A stretch of DNA of 39,184 nucleotides from a virus. Under the pieces are notes generated by a model. That model had not been told where the DNA came from. It searched no databases and was given only the letters and a program-made list of their open reading frames with translations. Of this stretch, positions 1 through 8,315 are shown in pieces. Position 1 is the stretch's first letter. Each line of letters opens with the position of its first letter. Position numbers and translations under genes: made by a program. The stretch spans positions 1-39,184 of IMG/VR virus record IMGVR_UViG_3300037189_018230; one strand, 5' to 3'.

Positions 1-87
1 CTGCTCGCAGCAAGGGCGGTCATGGCCGTGCTGCTCGCAGCAAGGGCGGTCATGGCCGTGCTGCTCGCAGCAAGGGCGGTCATGGCC
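1..87. repeat. 30-bp direct tandem repeat, 2.9 copies
   Basis: Units 1-30 and 31-60 are identical, and 61-87 matches 27 of 30 bases. On the minus strand each unit encodes ten residues in frame (TAMTALAASS) near the visible end of the partial tail gene. The array touches the window edge, so the true copy number is unknown. It could be a real coding minisatellite or an assembly artefact at a contig end. Confidence 0.85.
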
Positions 88-356
88 TCCGGCGACGAAA
101 GCACCAGCTCGAAACTCTGCCGGTTGCTGGCGTCCAGCAGGTAAGCATCCAGCTCGGCGCTGGTCATGGTTTCCAGCGGGGCGACGGCTTCGGGGGTGAT
201 GGAGTCAAAGCGATTCACGCTGTCGTAAGCCTTCAGCAGCGCCGATTGCAGGATCAGGTCGGTGTCGCTGGAGTTGGCCACGTCGGCGGCCGTCAGCCGC
301 CCTTTCACCTTGGCCAGGTATTGGGTTCGGAAATCGGTCAGGTTGGTGCTGGGCAT
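1..356 (-). CDS. partial tail-region protein with Ala-rich repeats
   Basis: This open frame starts at the ATG at 354-356 and runs off the left edge with no stop, giving 118 visible codons. A strong Shine-Dalgarno (AGGAGG) sits four bases before the start, and the upstream gene's stop overlaps it, so it belongs to the tail operon. The product begins MPSTNLTDFRTQYL and contains about 80 residues of ordinary sequence. It then enters a ten-residue repeat (TAMTALAASS) read from the 30-bp DNA repeat. I do not recognise the family. Position after the fibre-like genes suggests a tail or baseplate accessory protein. Confidence 0.7.
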   Translation of the reverse strand, partial: MPSTNLTDFRTQYLAKVKGRLTAADVANSSDTDLILQSALLKAYDSVNRFDSITPEAVAPLETMTSAELDAYLLDASNRQSFELVLSSPEAMTALAASSTAMTALAASSTAMTALAAS

Positions 357-365
357 GGTTCCTCC

Positions 366-707
366 TTACAGGCCGGCATAGACGAGCGCCGAGAGCGCAG
401 CGAGCTGCTGCGCCACGGCGTCGTTCTGTGCGGTCAGTTGGGCGTTGATGGCAGTGTTCTGTGCCGACAGTTGGCTGGCGACCAGGGCATTGACGGCGCC
501 GATCTCGGTGCGGGCGGCCTTGATGGCACCGACCAGCTCCTGGACGCTGTCGAGGGTGAGGTCGTCGCTGGTCAAGAGCGTGTCCAGGGCGGCGATCTTC
601 TGATCGAGCACCGTGAAGGCGTCCCGGATACGGATCACGTCTTCGGCCAGGCTGTTGTCGGGATGCGGCAACGGCAGGCTCAGGTGGGGGGTGAGGATTT
701 CAGGCAT
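366..707 (-). CDS. small tail-region protein, predicted coiled coil
   Basis: 113 aa. The N-terminal 35 residues look extended (MPEILTPHLSLPLPHPDNS). The rest is helix-rich with repeated Gln/Ala/Leu patterns (SAQNTAINAQLTAQNDAVAQQ), typical of a short trimeric coiled coil in phage fibres. It lies between two tail-fibre-type genes in the late operon; its TAA overlaps the ribosome site of the next gene. No known family is recognised. A fibre connector or trimerisation element is an inference from composition and place. Confidence 0.7.
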   Translation of the reverse strand: MPEILTPHLSLPLPHPDNSLAEDVIRIRDAFTVLDQKIAALDTLLTSDDLTLDSVQELVGAIKAARTEIGAVNALVASQLSAQNTAINAQLTAQNDAVAQQLAALSALVYAGL

Positions 708-717
708 TCCCTACCCC

Positions 718-1932
718 TTACAGGACGATGACGCGCAGGTTGCGCACGCGGGGCCGGGCGGCGCTGTTGCCGCCGAGCGTCAGCTTGACCTTGACCATCG
801 CCTCGCTGATGGAGGCCAGTTCGTGCGTCATTTCCATCCAGCCATCGCCCATAGCCTTGCTGGACTGGTAGGCCACGGCCTGGAAGGTGTCGCCGGCATC
901 GACGCCCGAGGCGGCCACCGTGACGCTGGCGCCGGCCGGGATCAGGGCGTCGAAGATGACGCGCACGCGGGCATTGTTGCCGGCGGGGATCGCCCGGCTC
1001 ACGTAGTCGGCGGTCTCGGACACCTGGCCGCTGACGAGCTGGGTGCCGGGGAACAGCACCGGGGAAGCCGCCTCGGTACCGAGCAGGCTGGCCGAGACGC
1101 TGACGTTGCCGGTGATCGGGGCCGGCAGGCGCACGGGCTGGCCATCGGCGACCTTGACGGTACTGCCATCGGGCAGGCCCAGGCTGTACTCGGCGCGGGC
1201 AGCGGCCGTGGGGCTGTCGGCCAGGGACAGCAGCATCAGGTCGGTGGCGTTGGTCACCGCGACGTTGCCCAGGGCGACGGTCTTGGCGGTTTCGGTGTAG
1301 CTGGCCGCCAACAGGCGGAAGGCCATGTCGCGGTCTTGGTGCGGAGTCCAAGTGCTGGCGTTGCTGGAGGACAGCAGGACGCCGACCTGGTAGGGCTGGC
1401 TGGTCACCCAGCGGCCTGCGGTGTTGTCCCATTTGCCCAACTCGGCGATGGCCAGGGAGGTGTCAGCGTCGTCGCAGAGCACCACGAGGGCGTATTCGGA
1501 ACCGGAAAGGAGCTGCACCGGGGCCGGGAACTGGATGCGGGTGTGGCCGGAGAGCGCGATGGACGCCGGTTGCAGGCGGGTCTCGGCGAGCACCGTCTTG
1601 TTGGGCACGCCGGCCGTGGTCTCTCGCACTTGCACCACCACCGGGCTGGTGCCCTTGGCCGTGAACCACAGATCGACGCCGCCCACTTGGGTGTCGGCGT
1701 TGAGGGTGAAGGTCTGCGCCAGCGGGTCGGTGTTCTGCCACCACAGCGTGGTGGTGATCCGGGTGATCTGCTGCCGGGTGTCGGTTTGCAGTTCGCCCTG
1801 GCCGATGAACACGGCCTCGCCACGGCTGCCTCCGGCGCCGACGAACTCGACGCGCTTGCTGCCGGACGGGACGTTGGCCGGGATGGTGAATTTGCCGGCG
1901 AGCAGGCCGGCGCTGTTGGCATTGAGAGTCAT
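718..1932 (-). CDS. tail fibre / baseplate-associated beta-rich protein
   Basis: 404 aa, starting at the ATG at 1930-1932 with AAGGAG upstream. The sequence is rich in Thr, Val, Ser and Gly with alternating hydrophobics and no cysteine cluster or membrane segment, as expected of beta-structured virion fibres. Residues 65-220 (WWQNTDPLAQTFTL; VQVRETTAGVPN) resemble jelly-roll modules of phage fibre proteins. It follows the large DUF4815-like gene, an arrangement seen in other chimeric myoviruses. It probably forms part of the tail fibre or host-contact apparatus; receptor specificity cannot be read from the sequence. Confidence 0.7.
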   Translation of the reverse strand: MTLNANSAGLLAGKFTIPANVPSGSKRVEFVGAGGSRGEAVFIGQGELQTDTRQQITRITTTLWWQNTDPLAQTFTLNADTQVGGVDLWFTAKGTSPVVVQVRETTAGVPNKTVLAETRLQPASIALSGHTRIQFPAPVQLLSGSEYALVVLCDDADTSLAIAELGKWDNTAGRWVTSQPYQVGVLLSSSNASTWTPHQDRDMAFRLLAASYTETAKTVALGNVAVTNATDLMLLSLADSPTAAARAEYSLGLPDGSTVKVADGQPVRLPAPITGNVSVSASLLGTEAASPVLFPGTQLVSGQVSETADYVSRAIPAGNNARVRVIFDALIPAGASVTVAASGVDAGDTFQAVAYQSSKAMGDGWMEMTHELASISEAMVKVKLTLGGNSAARPRVRNLRVIVL

Positions 1933-1947
1933 GGTTCGTCTTTCTCC

Positions 1948-3891
1948 TTACAGGGCGGCCGGCGTGACGCTGATGCCGTCGAACTTGAGGCTGGCCAGCG
2001 CCTCGTTGGGGCCGAAGCCGGATACCGAGAAATGCACCTCGATGGGCCGCAAGGTCTCGATGGCCCGGCGGCTGGAAGACAGGAGCACGTCGGAGGTGCT
2101 CTGGCTGACGCTGGAGCGGTTGCCGCTGCCGACCGTCAGGCGCTCGGTCACCGGGCTGGCCCAGGTGGTTTGCAGCTCTGTCCAGCGATCCACCGCCGGG
2201 GTGAGCGTGACGGCGGCCGGGATGGGGTCGAAGGCGAGATACGGATTCACCTTCATGCTGCCGGTCCGCATCGTCTGCTCCAGGGTGGCCGTGAGGTTGA
2301 AAGCCAGGCTGGTGCGGGCCGTCACGTCGTTCGGCACGGCGGCGACGGTGGCGGTGATCGGCAGGGTCAGCTCGCCGGCCACGATGGCGGCGGTCTGCGG
2401 GCTGCCGGCGTCGCGCATGTCGTCGGACAGGAAGGGATCGACGAACAGGCCCTTCTTGGTGCCGCTCTCCCGCAGTTGGGCGTCCGAGGTGAGGCGCTGC
2501 TGGGCGATCAGCTCGGCCATGCGGTCGAGCTTGGTCTGGATGGTGGCGAGTTCCGACATGGGCACCACCCGCACGCCGTCATTGGTGACCGTGCGGCCGG
2601 TGGTCCAGGTCTGGCTGATGGTGGCCAGCGGCAGCAGGTTGCTCGGCACGGCCGGGGCCTGGGGGTTCCAGTCGGCGGCGACGCCCTTGATCCATACCAG
2701 CTCGCCCTCGGCGCCGATGGCCAGGCGGTCGATGCGCGGCAGCTTCTGGCTGTAGTTGACCAGCACGAGCGACCCGACGACGGCGCCTTCGACGGTAAAG
2801 CCGGTGTCGTCCTCGGAGGCGGGCTGCACGGTGGCGATGAACTGGTATTTCGCCGTGTAGGTGCTGCCGGGCGCCGGTTCGGCGCCGGTCAGGCTCCAGT
2901 CCACTTTGCCGGCGGTGAGCTTGTAGTCGGTGCCGGCCACGTAGGTGGTGCCGCCCTGTTTCACTTCCAGGAGGCTGATGACGGAAGTGTCGGGCAGCGG
3001 GTCTTGGGCGCCGGTATAGCCGCCGTGGGTCAGCGTGACAGTGACTTCCTTGGTGATACGCACCTGGCTGATGGCGGCGACCGGGGTGCGGTCTAGGTTG
3101 ATGCGCTGGGCGTCGGCCGTGGTGCTGGTGTGCGGCTCGCTGTCGATCTGCCGGAGGTCGGGCGCGGCCAGGTAGATCAGGCGGCGGGAGGTGGTCAGCT
3201 CGACGCCGTAGCCATTGACGCGGGCGCGGCCCTCGCTGACGGTATAGACCTGCTCGCCGGTTTGCAGGTCGGCGGCGGCAGCGACGGTGAGGCCGCCGAC
3301 CACGTAGGAGCCGCCGGAAGAGTCGCGGTCGTAGCGGGCGAGCGCCTGCGTCACGCCGTCCAGGTTGGGCGGCGGTTCCTTGGCCCGCAGGATGCCGTTC
3401 TCGACCTGATAGACCGGGAAGAACTCGCCGTTCTGACCGTCGCCGGCAAAGCCCCACACGGCCTCGATCTTGAGGCGGGCGGCGCCGGGCTCCTGGTAGT
3501 TGCGGGTGCCAACGGCCGGGTCGCGCAGGCTGGGGTCTTCCAGCTCGGTGATGACCGCCTCCTGTAGGTAGAGGCCCACGGCGATCACGCCCACGACCGG
3601 GACGAGGATGCTCCTGGGGGCGACGCCGCGCACGGCGCCCTTGAGATAGACGGCGCCGGCTTCGCAGGTGGTTTCCCCGGTGTCGGCATTGACGATGACG
3701 CGGGCGTCGCGGATCACGTCGCCGTCGCGGAACAAGGCGTCGGCGACGCCCTGGATGCGGGCGGCAACGTTGGACTGCACTTCGTTGAACTCGGACGACT
3801 GCACCGCGAAACCGGCCCGAAAGAGATGCTGGTCGAAGTTCTTCGCCGGGTCGAAGCGGTTGTAGTAGCCCTCGGGCATGGTGGTCGGCAT
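1948..3891 (-). CDS. large tail protein, DUF4815-like
   Basis: 647 aa. The N-terminus (MPEGYYNRFDPAKNFDQHLFRAG, split here only by length limits at positions 5-27) and the following region with LKGAVRG and VGLYLQEAVI match what I know of the DUF4815 family. That family occurs in phages next to P2-like gpI and is thought to be a baseplate or fibre-anchoring structural protein. The start at 3891 has GGAGAGG just upstream; an internal ATG four codons later is an alternative. The stop is fused to the next gene's ribosome site. The middle and C-terminal parts are beta-rich with no enzymatic motif. Family assignment is from memory of sequence pattern. Confidence 0.75.
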   Translation of the reverse strand: MPTTMPEGYYNRFDPAKNFDQHLFRAGFAVQSSEFNEVQSNVAARIQGVADALFRDGDVIRDARVIVNADTGETTCEAGAVYLKGAVRGVAPRSILVPVVGVIAVGLYLQEAVITELEDPSLRDPAVGTRNYQEPGAARLKIEAVWGFAGDGQNGEFFPVYQVENGILRAKEPPPNLDGVTQALARYDRDSSGGSYVVGGLTVAAAADLQTGEQVYTVSEGRARVNGYGVELTTSRRLIYLAAPDLRQIDSEPHTSTTADAQRINLDRTPVAAISQVRITKEVTVTLTHGGYTGAQDPLPDTSVISLLEVKQGGTTYVAGTDYKLTAGKVDWSLTGAEPAPGSTYTAKYQFIATVQPASEDDTGFTVEGAVVGSLVLVNYSQKLPRIDRLAIGAEGELVWIKGVAADWNPQAPAVPSNLLPLATISQTWTTGRTVTNDGVRVVPMSELATIQTKLDRMAELIAQQRLTSDAQLRESGTKKGLFVDPFLSDDMRDAGSPQTAAIVAGELTLPITATVAAVPNDVTARTSLAFNLTATLEQTMRTGSMKVNPYLAFDPIPAAVTLTPAVDRWTELQTTWASPVTERLTVGSGNRSSVSQSTSDVLLSSSRRAIETLRPIEVHFSVSGFGPNEALASLKFDGISVTPAAL

Positions 3892-3900
3892 AGCCTCTCC

Positions 3901-4383
3901 TTACAGGGTGATGACGTGTTCAAAGGTCTCGCGGGTGGCCGGCGAGCGGTTGATTGGGGTGATGCGCTCCAGGGCGACCAAGGTGCCGGGAGCGACGATC
4001 TGCCCCGGCTCGAAGTAGCGCTGGCCAGCCGGCAGTCCCGCCTGCACCTCGGTGCCGGCAAACAGGGCAACCTCGCGGATCACCGAGGCCGGGGCGTCGC
4101 CGAAGTCGTAGGCGATGCGGAACAGGAGGTGCCGCGTTGGCGTGGCCGAAACGGTGTAGCGCCCGGTCGGGACGATGATTTCGCCGGCCGGGTCTTCGGT
4201 TACAAATTGCACCTGGGTGACCAGACGCCGGCCGACTTCATTGACCAGAGCGGTGGCGTCGATGGGTTCGGGCACCGGAGTGGTGTCCCAAGCTGCATCG
4301 CCCGTACCCCAGGCGAAGTGCAGGGTCTGCGAGGCGAGCGCGGCGGCCAGGGCGGCGCGTCCGCTGTGGGTCAAGGTTGCCAT
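3901..4383 (-). CDS. tail protein downstream of gpI
   Basis: 160 aa, soluble, no signal peptide. It begins MATLTHSGRAALAAALAS and continues with FAWGTGDAAWD and a beta-rich middle (LLFRIAYDFGDAPASVIREVALFAGT). The sequence resembles small phage proteins found between the gpI baseplate gene and fibre genes in P2/Mu-type tails, where they may act as an adaptor to the fibre. Start is fixed by AAGGAG at 4395-4400, which overlaps the gpI stop. The exact role is inferred from position. Confidence 0.7.
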   Translation of the reverse strand: MATLTHSGRAALAAALASQTLHFAWGTGDAAWDTTPVPEPIDATALVNEVGRRLVTQVQFVTEDPAGEIIVPTGRYTVSATPTRHLLFRIAYDFGDAPASVIREVALFAGTEVQAGLPAGQRYFEPGQIVAPGTLVALERITPINRSPATRETFEHVITL

Positions 4384-4396
4384 GTGGCGTTTCTCC

Positions 4397-5698
4397 TTAT
4401 GAAGTCAGGGTTTGGTGAGTGGTGCCGATGTCGCCGCCCCAGCGCCGGTCGTCCCAACCGCCGGCCCAGGGGTAGCGGCTGGCCCGGTCGCCGATGCCCA
4501 CGGTGCTGCCGGTGTGCAGGCGGCCGATGGCCAGTTCGCCCGTGCTCTCGGTCAGCGGCGCGTCCGACCAGCGGAGCGACCCGTCCATGCGCACCTGGCC
4601 GCGCCAGTCGGCGAGGCTGGTATGCAGGCCGTGGCGGCTGGTACGGCCGCCCATCTGCCCGAGGTCGGGCGGGGCAACGGCCGCAAGGCCGTGCGTGACG
4701 ACCCACACCTCTTCAATCGGGGTGCGGATGCGGCCGGGGTCGAAGGCCGACAGCTTCGAGTCGGGGTCCGACCAGAAGAAGCGGTTGGTGGCCGTCTCGG
4801 TGTAGCCGCCGAAGCGGGTGTTTGGCTCGCCGAGACGCCAGTCTTCGGAAAGCCCAAAGGCAGCGCGGGCGATGCGGCGGTGCGGCTTCATGGGCAGCCA
4901 GCGGCCCCATGTACGGGCATCCCAGCCGCCCGTCCAGCGCTTGGGCGGGGCGTTGCCGGCGAGGATGACCGGGTGCAGCAGGCCGAGCGCATTGCCGAGG
5001 CCGGTCAGCCGGCCGCGTGCCACCGGGTGGTTGAGCACCGGGGCATCGCCGAAGCGGGCGGTGCCGTAGCGCAGCACGTCCGGGTAGAGGGTGCGCGAGG
5101 TATGCAGCCGGTAGAGCCGCATGGCGCCGACCGTCTCCGGGCGTTCGGCTTCCAGTCGCTGGGTGCGGCCGAAGCTCAACTTCACGCCGTCGATCCATAC
5201 CCCGGAGTCGTCCGACAGGAAGGCTTCCGACCAGCGGTCGCCGGTCGAGGCATGGAGGACGCGGCGGTCGTAGCCGTGGAATAGCCGGTAGAGCTGCACA
5301 TGAGCCGGGATCGAGGCACCGACCAGGTGCTTGATGGCGGCCAAGTTGTCCGGTGCAAACGGGTTCCCTGGGTCGAGTTGCAGGCGGGCGCCATCCTCTT
5401 CCAGCGTTGCCGTCATGCCGATCCACGACAGCGCCTGTTTCACGGCGGCGGCTGTGCCGCGCACCTTGAGCCAGGGCAGACCAGCGGCGAGCAATGCGCG
5501 TGCGTCCGGGAAGTAGCCGATGAAATCCGACAGGAACCACTCGGACGCCAACCAAGGCACCACTGCGTCGGGCGGCGCACTCTTGAGCCTCCTCGGTGCA
5601 TCGGCGAGCGCATCAAGCAACTGGCGCGGTGCCGTGTCGGCAATGGCCCGCTCCAACGGGGTCGCGTTTGGCGGAAGCATCTGCGAAGGTGTCACCAT
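4397..5698 (-). CDS. I: P2 gpI-like baseplate/tail protein, long form
   Basis: 433 aa, much longer than P2 gpI (about 180 aa). The N-terminal 130 residues carry the gpI pattern: LPPNATPLERAIAD, then WLASEWFLSDFIGYFP and IGMTATLEEDG. The C-terminal extension contains two similar blocks, WTGGWDARTWGRWLP near residue 260 and WAGGWDDRRWGGDIG near residue 415, suggesting an internal duplicated fold. It overlaps gpJ by seven bases, as usual in P2-type operons, and gpI helps close the baseplate around the spike. The extension may dock the fibres encoded downstream; that is inference. Confidence 0.8.
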   Translation of the reverse strand: MVTPSQMLPPNATPLERAIADTAPRQLLDALADAPRRLKSAPPDAVVPWLASEWFLSDFIGYFPDARALLAAGLPWLKVRGTAAAVKQALSWIGMTATLEEDGARLQLDPGNPFAPDNLAAIKHLVGASIPAHVQLYRLFHGYDRRVLHASTGDRWSEAFLSDDSGVWIDGVKLSFGRTQRLEAERPETVGAMRLYRLHTSRTLYPDVLRYGTARFGDAPVLNHPVARGRLTGLGNALGLLHPVILAGNAPPKRWTGGWDARTWGRWLPMKPHRRIARAAFGLSEDWRLGEPNTRFGGYTETATNRFFWSDPDSKLSAFDPGRIRTPIEEVWVVTHGLAAVAPPDLGQMGGRTSRHGLHTSLADWRGQVRMDGSLRWSDAPLTESTGELAIGRLHTGSTVGIGDRASRYPWAGGWDDRRWGGDIGTTHQTLTS

Positions 5699-6528
5699 GC
5701 AACACCCCCGTCGGTGATGGCCATCGTCCCGGCCGTGGCGTACTCATCCGGCGCCATCGTCACGTCGCCGGCCGGCGCGGAAAGCTCGATCCTGGAGACG
5801 CCGGCAACATGGAGTTTCGCCAGCAACCACGACCGGGGAACATCCCGGCCGAGCTGGGTGTAGTCAGTCAGGGCCTCCGGCAAGGCGGTTGCAAGGCGCT
5901 GCGCCAGATCAACCGGGGCGGTCGCCTCGCGGTAAATCGTGGCGATCACGCTGATCGGCTTGGCCTGTGCCTGGCGAACGGTTAGCGGTACGCCCAACGT
6001 GCGTGCATCGTCGGCCGCAAAGGCGGCCCGAACGGCGGCCAGCACATCGTCAGCGCTGGAGCCGCTGGAGATCCACAACGCCACGTCGACAGAACCGGCG
6101 GCAGGCTGCAACACGGCCGCATCAACTACCGCATCGCTCGCCTCCATCGCCTTGGCGCGGTATCGCTCGCTGGTACCGTTACCGGCCAGGGCGGCGATTT
6201 GAAACTGCACGCGCAGGCGCAGGCGGTCGTCGAGTTCGTCGTTCTGCCGCACGACACCGTAGAAGGCGGCGAGCTGGTCAAGGTCGCCACCGGTAGCGAA
6301 GGCCAGCAGGTTGGATTGAGCAGCATCGTTGATCCGCGCCCGGATCAGCATTTCACGATAGGCCGCCAGCTCCAACAGCTTGACCACCGGATCGGATTCG
6401 AGCGAGGCCGTCCATTCCGGGTACAGACGGCGGAAGTCGGTCAGAAGCTCCTGATAGATCGTCTCGAAGTCGAGTTCTTCGACAACATCCGGGGGAGCGA
6501 TTGTGGTCAGGTCAATGGTTTGGGTCAT
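5692..6528 (-). CDS. J: baseplate assembly protein J
   Basis: 278 aa, close to P2 gpJ and Mu gp47-type lengths. The N-terminus (LDFETIYQELLTDFRRLYPEW) followed by SDPVVKLLELAAYREMLIRAR and the GGDLDQLAAFYGV segment is the classic Baseplate_J signature. The protein forms the wedge of the contractile-tail baseplate. Its start overlaps the gpW stop (ATGA) and its end overlaps gpI, so V-W-J-I are translationally coupled. This strongly supports a myovirus tail even though sheath and tube genes are outside the window. Confidence 0.9.
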   Translation of the reverse strand: MTQTIDLTTIAPPDVVEELDFETIYQELLTDFRRLYPEWTASLESDPVVKLLELAAYREMLIRARINDAAQSNLLAFATGGDLDQLAAFYGVVRQNDELDDRLRLRVQFQIAALAGNGTSERYRAKAMEASDAVVDAAVLQPAAGSVDVALWISSGSSADDVLAAVRAAFAADDARTLGVPLTVRQAQAKPISVIATIYREATAPVDLAQRLATALPEALTDYTQLGRDVPRSWLLAKLHVAGVSRIELSAPAGDVTMAPDEYATAGTMAITDGGVAW

Positions 6529-6860
6529 GCGACAACCTCCAGCAGGACGGTTTCACCTCGGTATTCGCCTGCGATGGTCAGATTCACTTGGCCGTCAATG
6601 ACGGACACCACGGTGATGCGCCGCAACTTGAGGCGCGGTTCCCACCGGCCAAGGGCGCGGGCAACCTCTGCCTGCACTGCCGAAATCCACCCCTTGTTGA
6701 CGGGCAGATCGACCATGCGCGGCAGATGCGATCCGTACTCAGGTCGCATGACGCGGCTACCCACCGGAGTGGTGAGGATGTCGGCGATGGACTGCCTCAA
6801 ATGCTCGACGCCCGTCATGGCCCGGCCGGCGTTTCGGTCAAGTCCGACGAGCGCTGACAT
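6525..6860 (-). CDS. W: baseplate assembly protein W (gp25-like)
   Basis: 111 aa, the expected size for P2 gpW or T4 gp25-like proteins. It contains HLRQSIADILTTPVGSRVMRPEYGS, the hallmark of the GPW_gp25 family, near residues 19-43. The family has a lysozyme-like fold but is structural and links wedge proteins in the baseplate. GGAGTAAG precedes the start at 6860. It sits between a 63-residue gene and gpJ, and its stop overlaps the gpJ start. Confidence 0.9.
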   Translation of the reverse strand: MSALVGLDRNAGRAMTGVEHLRQSIADILTTPVGSRVMRPEYGSHLPRMVDLPVNKGWISAVQAEVARALGRWEPRLKLRRITVVSVIDGQVNLTIAGEYRGETVLLEVVA

Positions 6861-6863
6861 GGC

Positions 6864-7055
6864 TTACTCCCCGGAGACGCGCTCGAATTCGGGATGCTTG
6901 TCGAGGTAAGCGACCAGCGCCGGGTCGTTGGCGACGATGCGCCCCTTCTCGACGGCGAAGGTGCGCCCGTCTTCGAGAACAATGGTGCGGCTCTTGAACG
7001 CCTTGTCGGCGAATACCACCGGGGCGGTGGAATTGGTTTCGTTCGTCTTTGCCAT
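6864..7055 (-). CDS. small conserved tail-operon protein
   Basis: 63 aa; the start at 7055 has AGGAGG nine bases upstream. The sequence has a Thr/Asn-rich leader, then FKSRTIVLEDGRTFAVEKGRI and ALVAYLDKHPEFERV. I recognise it only as the kind of short protein often found between gpV and gpW in P2-like chimeras. No catalytic residues are apparent. A strong leftward terminator at 7066-7097 lies immediately before it, so its expression may depend on readthrough or antitermination. Confidence 0.7.
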   Translation of the reverse strand: MAKTNETNSTAPVVFADKAFKSRTIVLEDGRTFAVEKGRIVANDPALVAYLDKHPEFERVSGE

Positions 7056-7065
7056 GATGGCCTCC

Positions 7066-7097
7066 TGAAAAAGAAAACCCCGCTCGCTGGCGGGGTT
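7066..7097 (-). terminator. rho-independent terminator inside the late operon
   Basis: Stem AACCCCGC (7076-7083) pairs with GCGGGGTT (7090-7097) around a six-base loop, and on the minus strand a T-rich run (TTTTCTTTTTC) follows. It lies between gpV and the 63-residue gene, in the middle of genes that must all be expressed late. It may work as an attenuator that sets lower levels for downstream baseplate and fibre genes. Confidence 0.75.
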
Positions 7098-7119
7098 GGT
7101 GGGTGATTCGTTGTTGCGG

Positions 7120-7770
7120 TCAATGCGAGTGGTGGTTCGAGTTACCCCCAGCGTCCATGATGCTGCCGGTCGCCGAGACGTTGCCATTGACCAAGATGTC
7201 GCCCTCGATACTGGCGCCGGCCCCGCCGCCACCCTTGCCTACCAGCCCCTTGAGGTAGGTCAGCAACTTCTTCACAAGCACGGTGCCGGTGAAGGTGCTG
7301 TCGGCAGCATCAACAAGCAGCTTTGGCGTCGTCAGCGTCGTGCCGTCATCGCGCAGTTCCAGCGTGGTGGCGCCGATGGTCAGCACGATGCGCCCCCCGG
7401 CAGGCACCGACAGCATGTATTCGTGCGCCTCGTGGTCGTAATGCTCACGGGCGCCATCCGGCCAGTCCTGAGCCGTGATGTTGGGTCGGTTGTCGTTGGC
7501 CTGGCTGTGCTGGTCTGTGTAGAAGCCCGGCATCACCATGCCTTGCTCTGGCTGCCCGGAAGGCGACAGGATCATGGCCTGCTCGCCGACCGACGGCGGT
7601 CTCCAGTGGCGTACCTGCCCGGCGGCCAGCGACCCCCAGGGCAGCCACGTCGACACCCAATCCCCGGAGCGCACACGCACGCGGGCCGATTGGTAATCCA
7701 CGTCTTCGATGGTGCCGGCCATCAACATGCCGGACAGCATGCGATCGGTTTCTGACTCCGCGAAGCTCAT
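7120..7770 (-). CDS. V: baseplate spike protein V
   Basis: 216 aa. The N-terminal OB-fold region (MLMAGTIEDVDYQSARVRVR; SGDWVSTWLPW) and the following VGEQAMILSPSGQPEQGMVMPGFY match the Phage_base_V / P2 gpV family, which forms the trimeric membrane-piercing spike. The C-terminal part is Gly-rich beta-helix-like and ends in NHHSH. P2 gpV binds an iron ion at its tip through HxH residues, so this tail plausibly does the same. The start at 7770 overlaps the stop of the upstream gene (ATGA). Internal GTG or ATG alternatives further out add only six residues. Confidence 0.88.
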   Translation of the reverse strand: MSFAESETDRMLSGMLMAGTIEDVDYQSARVRVRSGDWVSTWLPWGSLAAGQVRHWRPPSVGEQAMILSPSGQPEQGMVMPGFYTDQHSQANDNRPNITAQDWPDGAREHYDHEAHEYMLSVPAGGRIVLTIGATTLELRDDGTTLTTPKLLVDAADSTFTGTVLVKKLLTYLKGLVGKGGGGAGASIEGDILVNGNVSATGSIMDAGGNSNHHSH

Positions 7771-8315
7771 GGCTTCTGTTCTCCCCAATCGGCCGGCGGC
7801 TCGCTGCCTACAGGCCAGTAACCAGCCTCATTTCCGGCGCCGGTCTCCGGGTACATGCCGAGCATGACCGTAAGGCCTGACTCATCCGGGTACGGCCATG
7901 CCGATTCGCCGAGGTGGAATTCATGCGTCCATTCGACGACCCACACCATGTAGCCGTCGAGTTCAGGCTTGAATGCGTCCTCGCCGATCTGCACGAGCTG
8001 GGCGACGCTGATTCCAAGCCCCCAGGTTTCGTGCGTGATCGCCACAGCGATACGGGCGGCCAGCTCACGCACCTGCATGTCGGCATTGGCCTGATTCGGG
8101 TCGATGATGGCGCGGGCCTGGAATCGTCCGATCAGCGCCGTCTCGCCGCTCCCCGGATCATCGCCGGGTTCCATTTCGGCCAGTTCCACAAGCACCGCTG
8201 GGATGTGGATTCGCCGCTGGATTACCGGATAGGCATCGACCGTCGGCACGCCGACGAGTTTTGCGCGCAGCCCGGCCACAATGGCGGTATGCAGTTGAGC
8301 GAGGTTATCGAGCAC
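7767..8315 (-). CDS. tail completion/terminator-type protein
   Basis: 182 aa, likely GTG start at 8315 that overlaps the end of the upstream gene. The N-terminus (MLDNLAQLHTAIVAGLRAKL) followed by IPAVLVELAEMEP and FQARAIIDPNQ looks like small tail-terminator proteins (lambda gpU functional analogues) that sit after gpZ-like genes. The C-terminus is acidic and Pro-rich. Placement between the gpZ-like gene and gpV supports a role in capping the tail tube. The family call is tentative. Confidence 0.65.
   Translation of the reverse strand: MLDNLAQLHTAIVAGLRAKLVGVPTVDAYPVIQRRIHIPAVLVELAEMEPGDDPGSGETALIGRFQARAIIDPNQANADMQVRELAARIAVAITHETWGLGISVAQLVQIGEDAFKPELDGYMVWVVEWTHEFHLGESAWPYPDESGLTVMLGMYPETGAGNEAGYWPVGSEPPADWGEQKP

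Noticed and set aside
1-87. CRISPR array
   Set aside because: Repeats are directly adjacent without spacers and are in frame in a gene.
613-3096. 827-codon open frame on the plus strand
   Set aside because: Antisense to two well-supported tail genes; repetitive Gly/Ala/Arg composition typical of shadows in GC-rich DNA, with no ribosome site.
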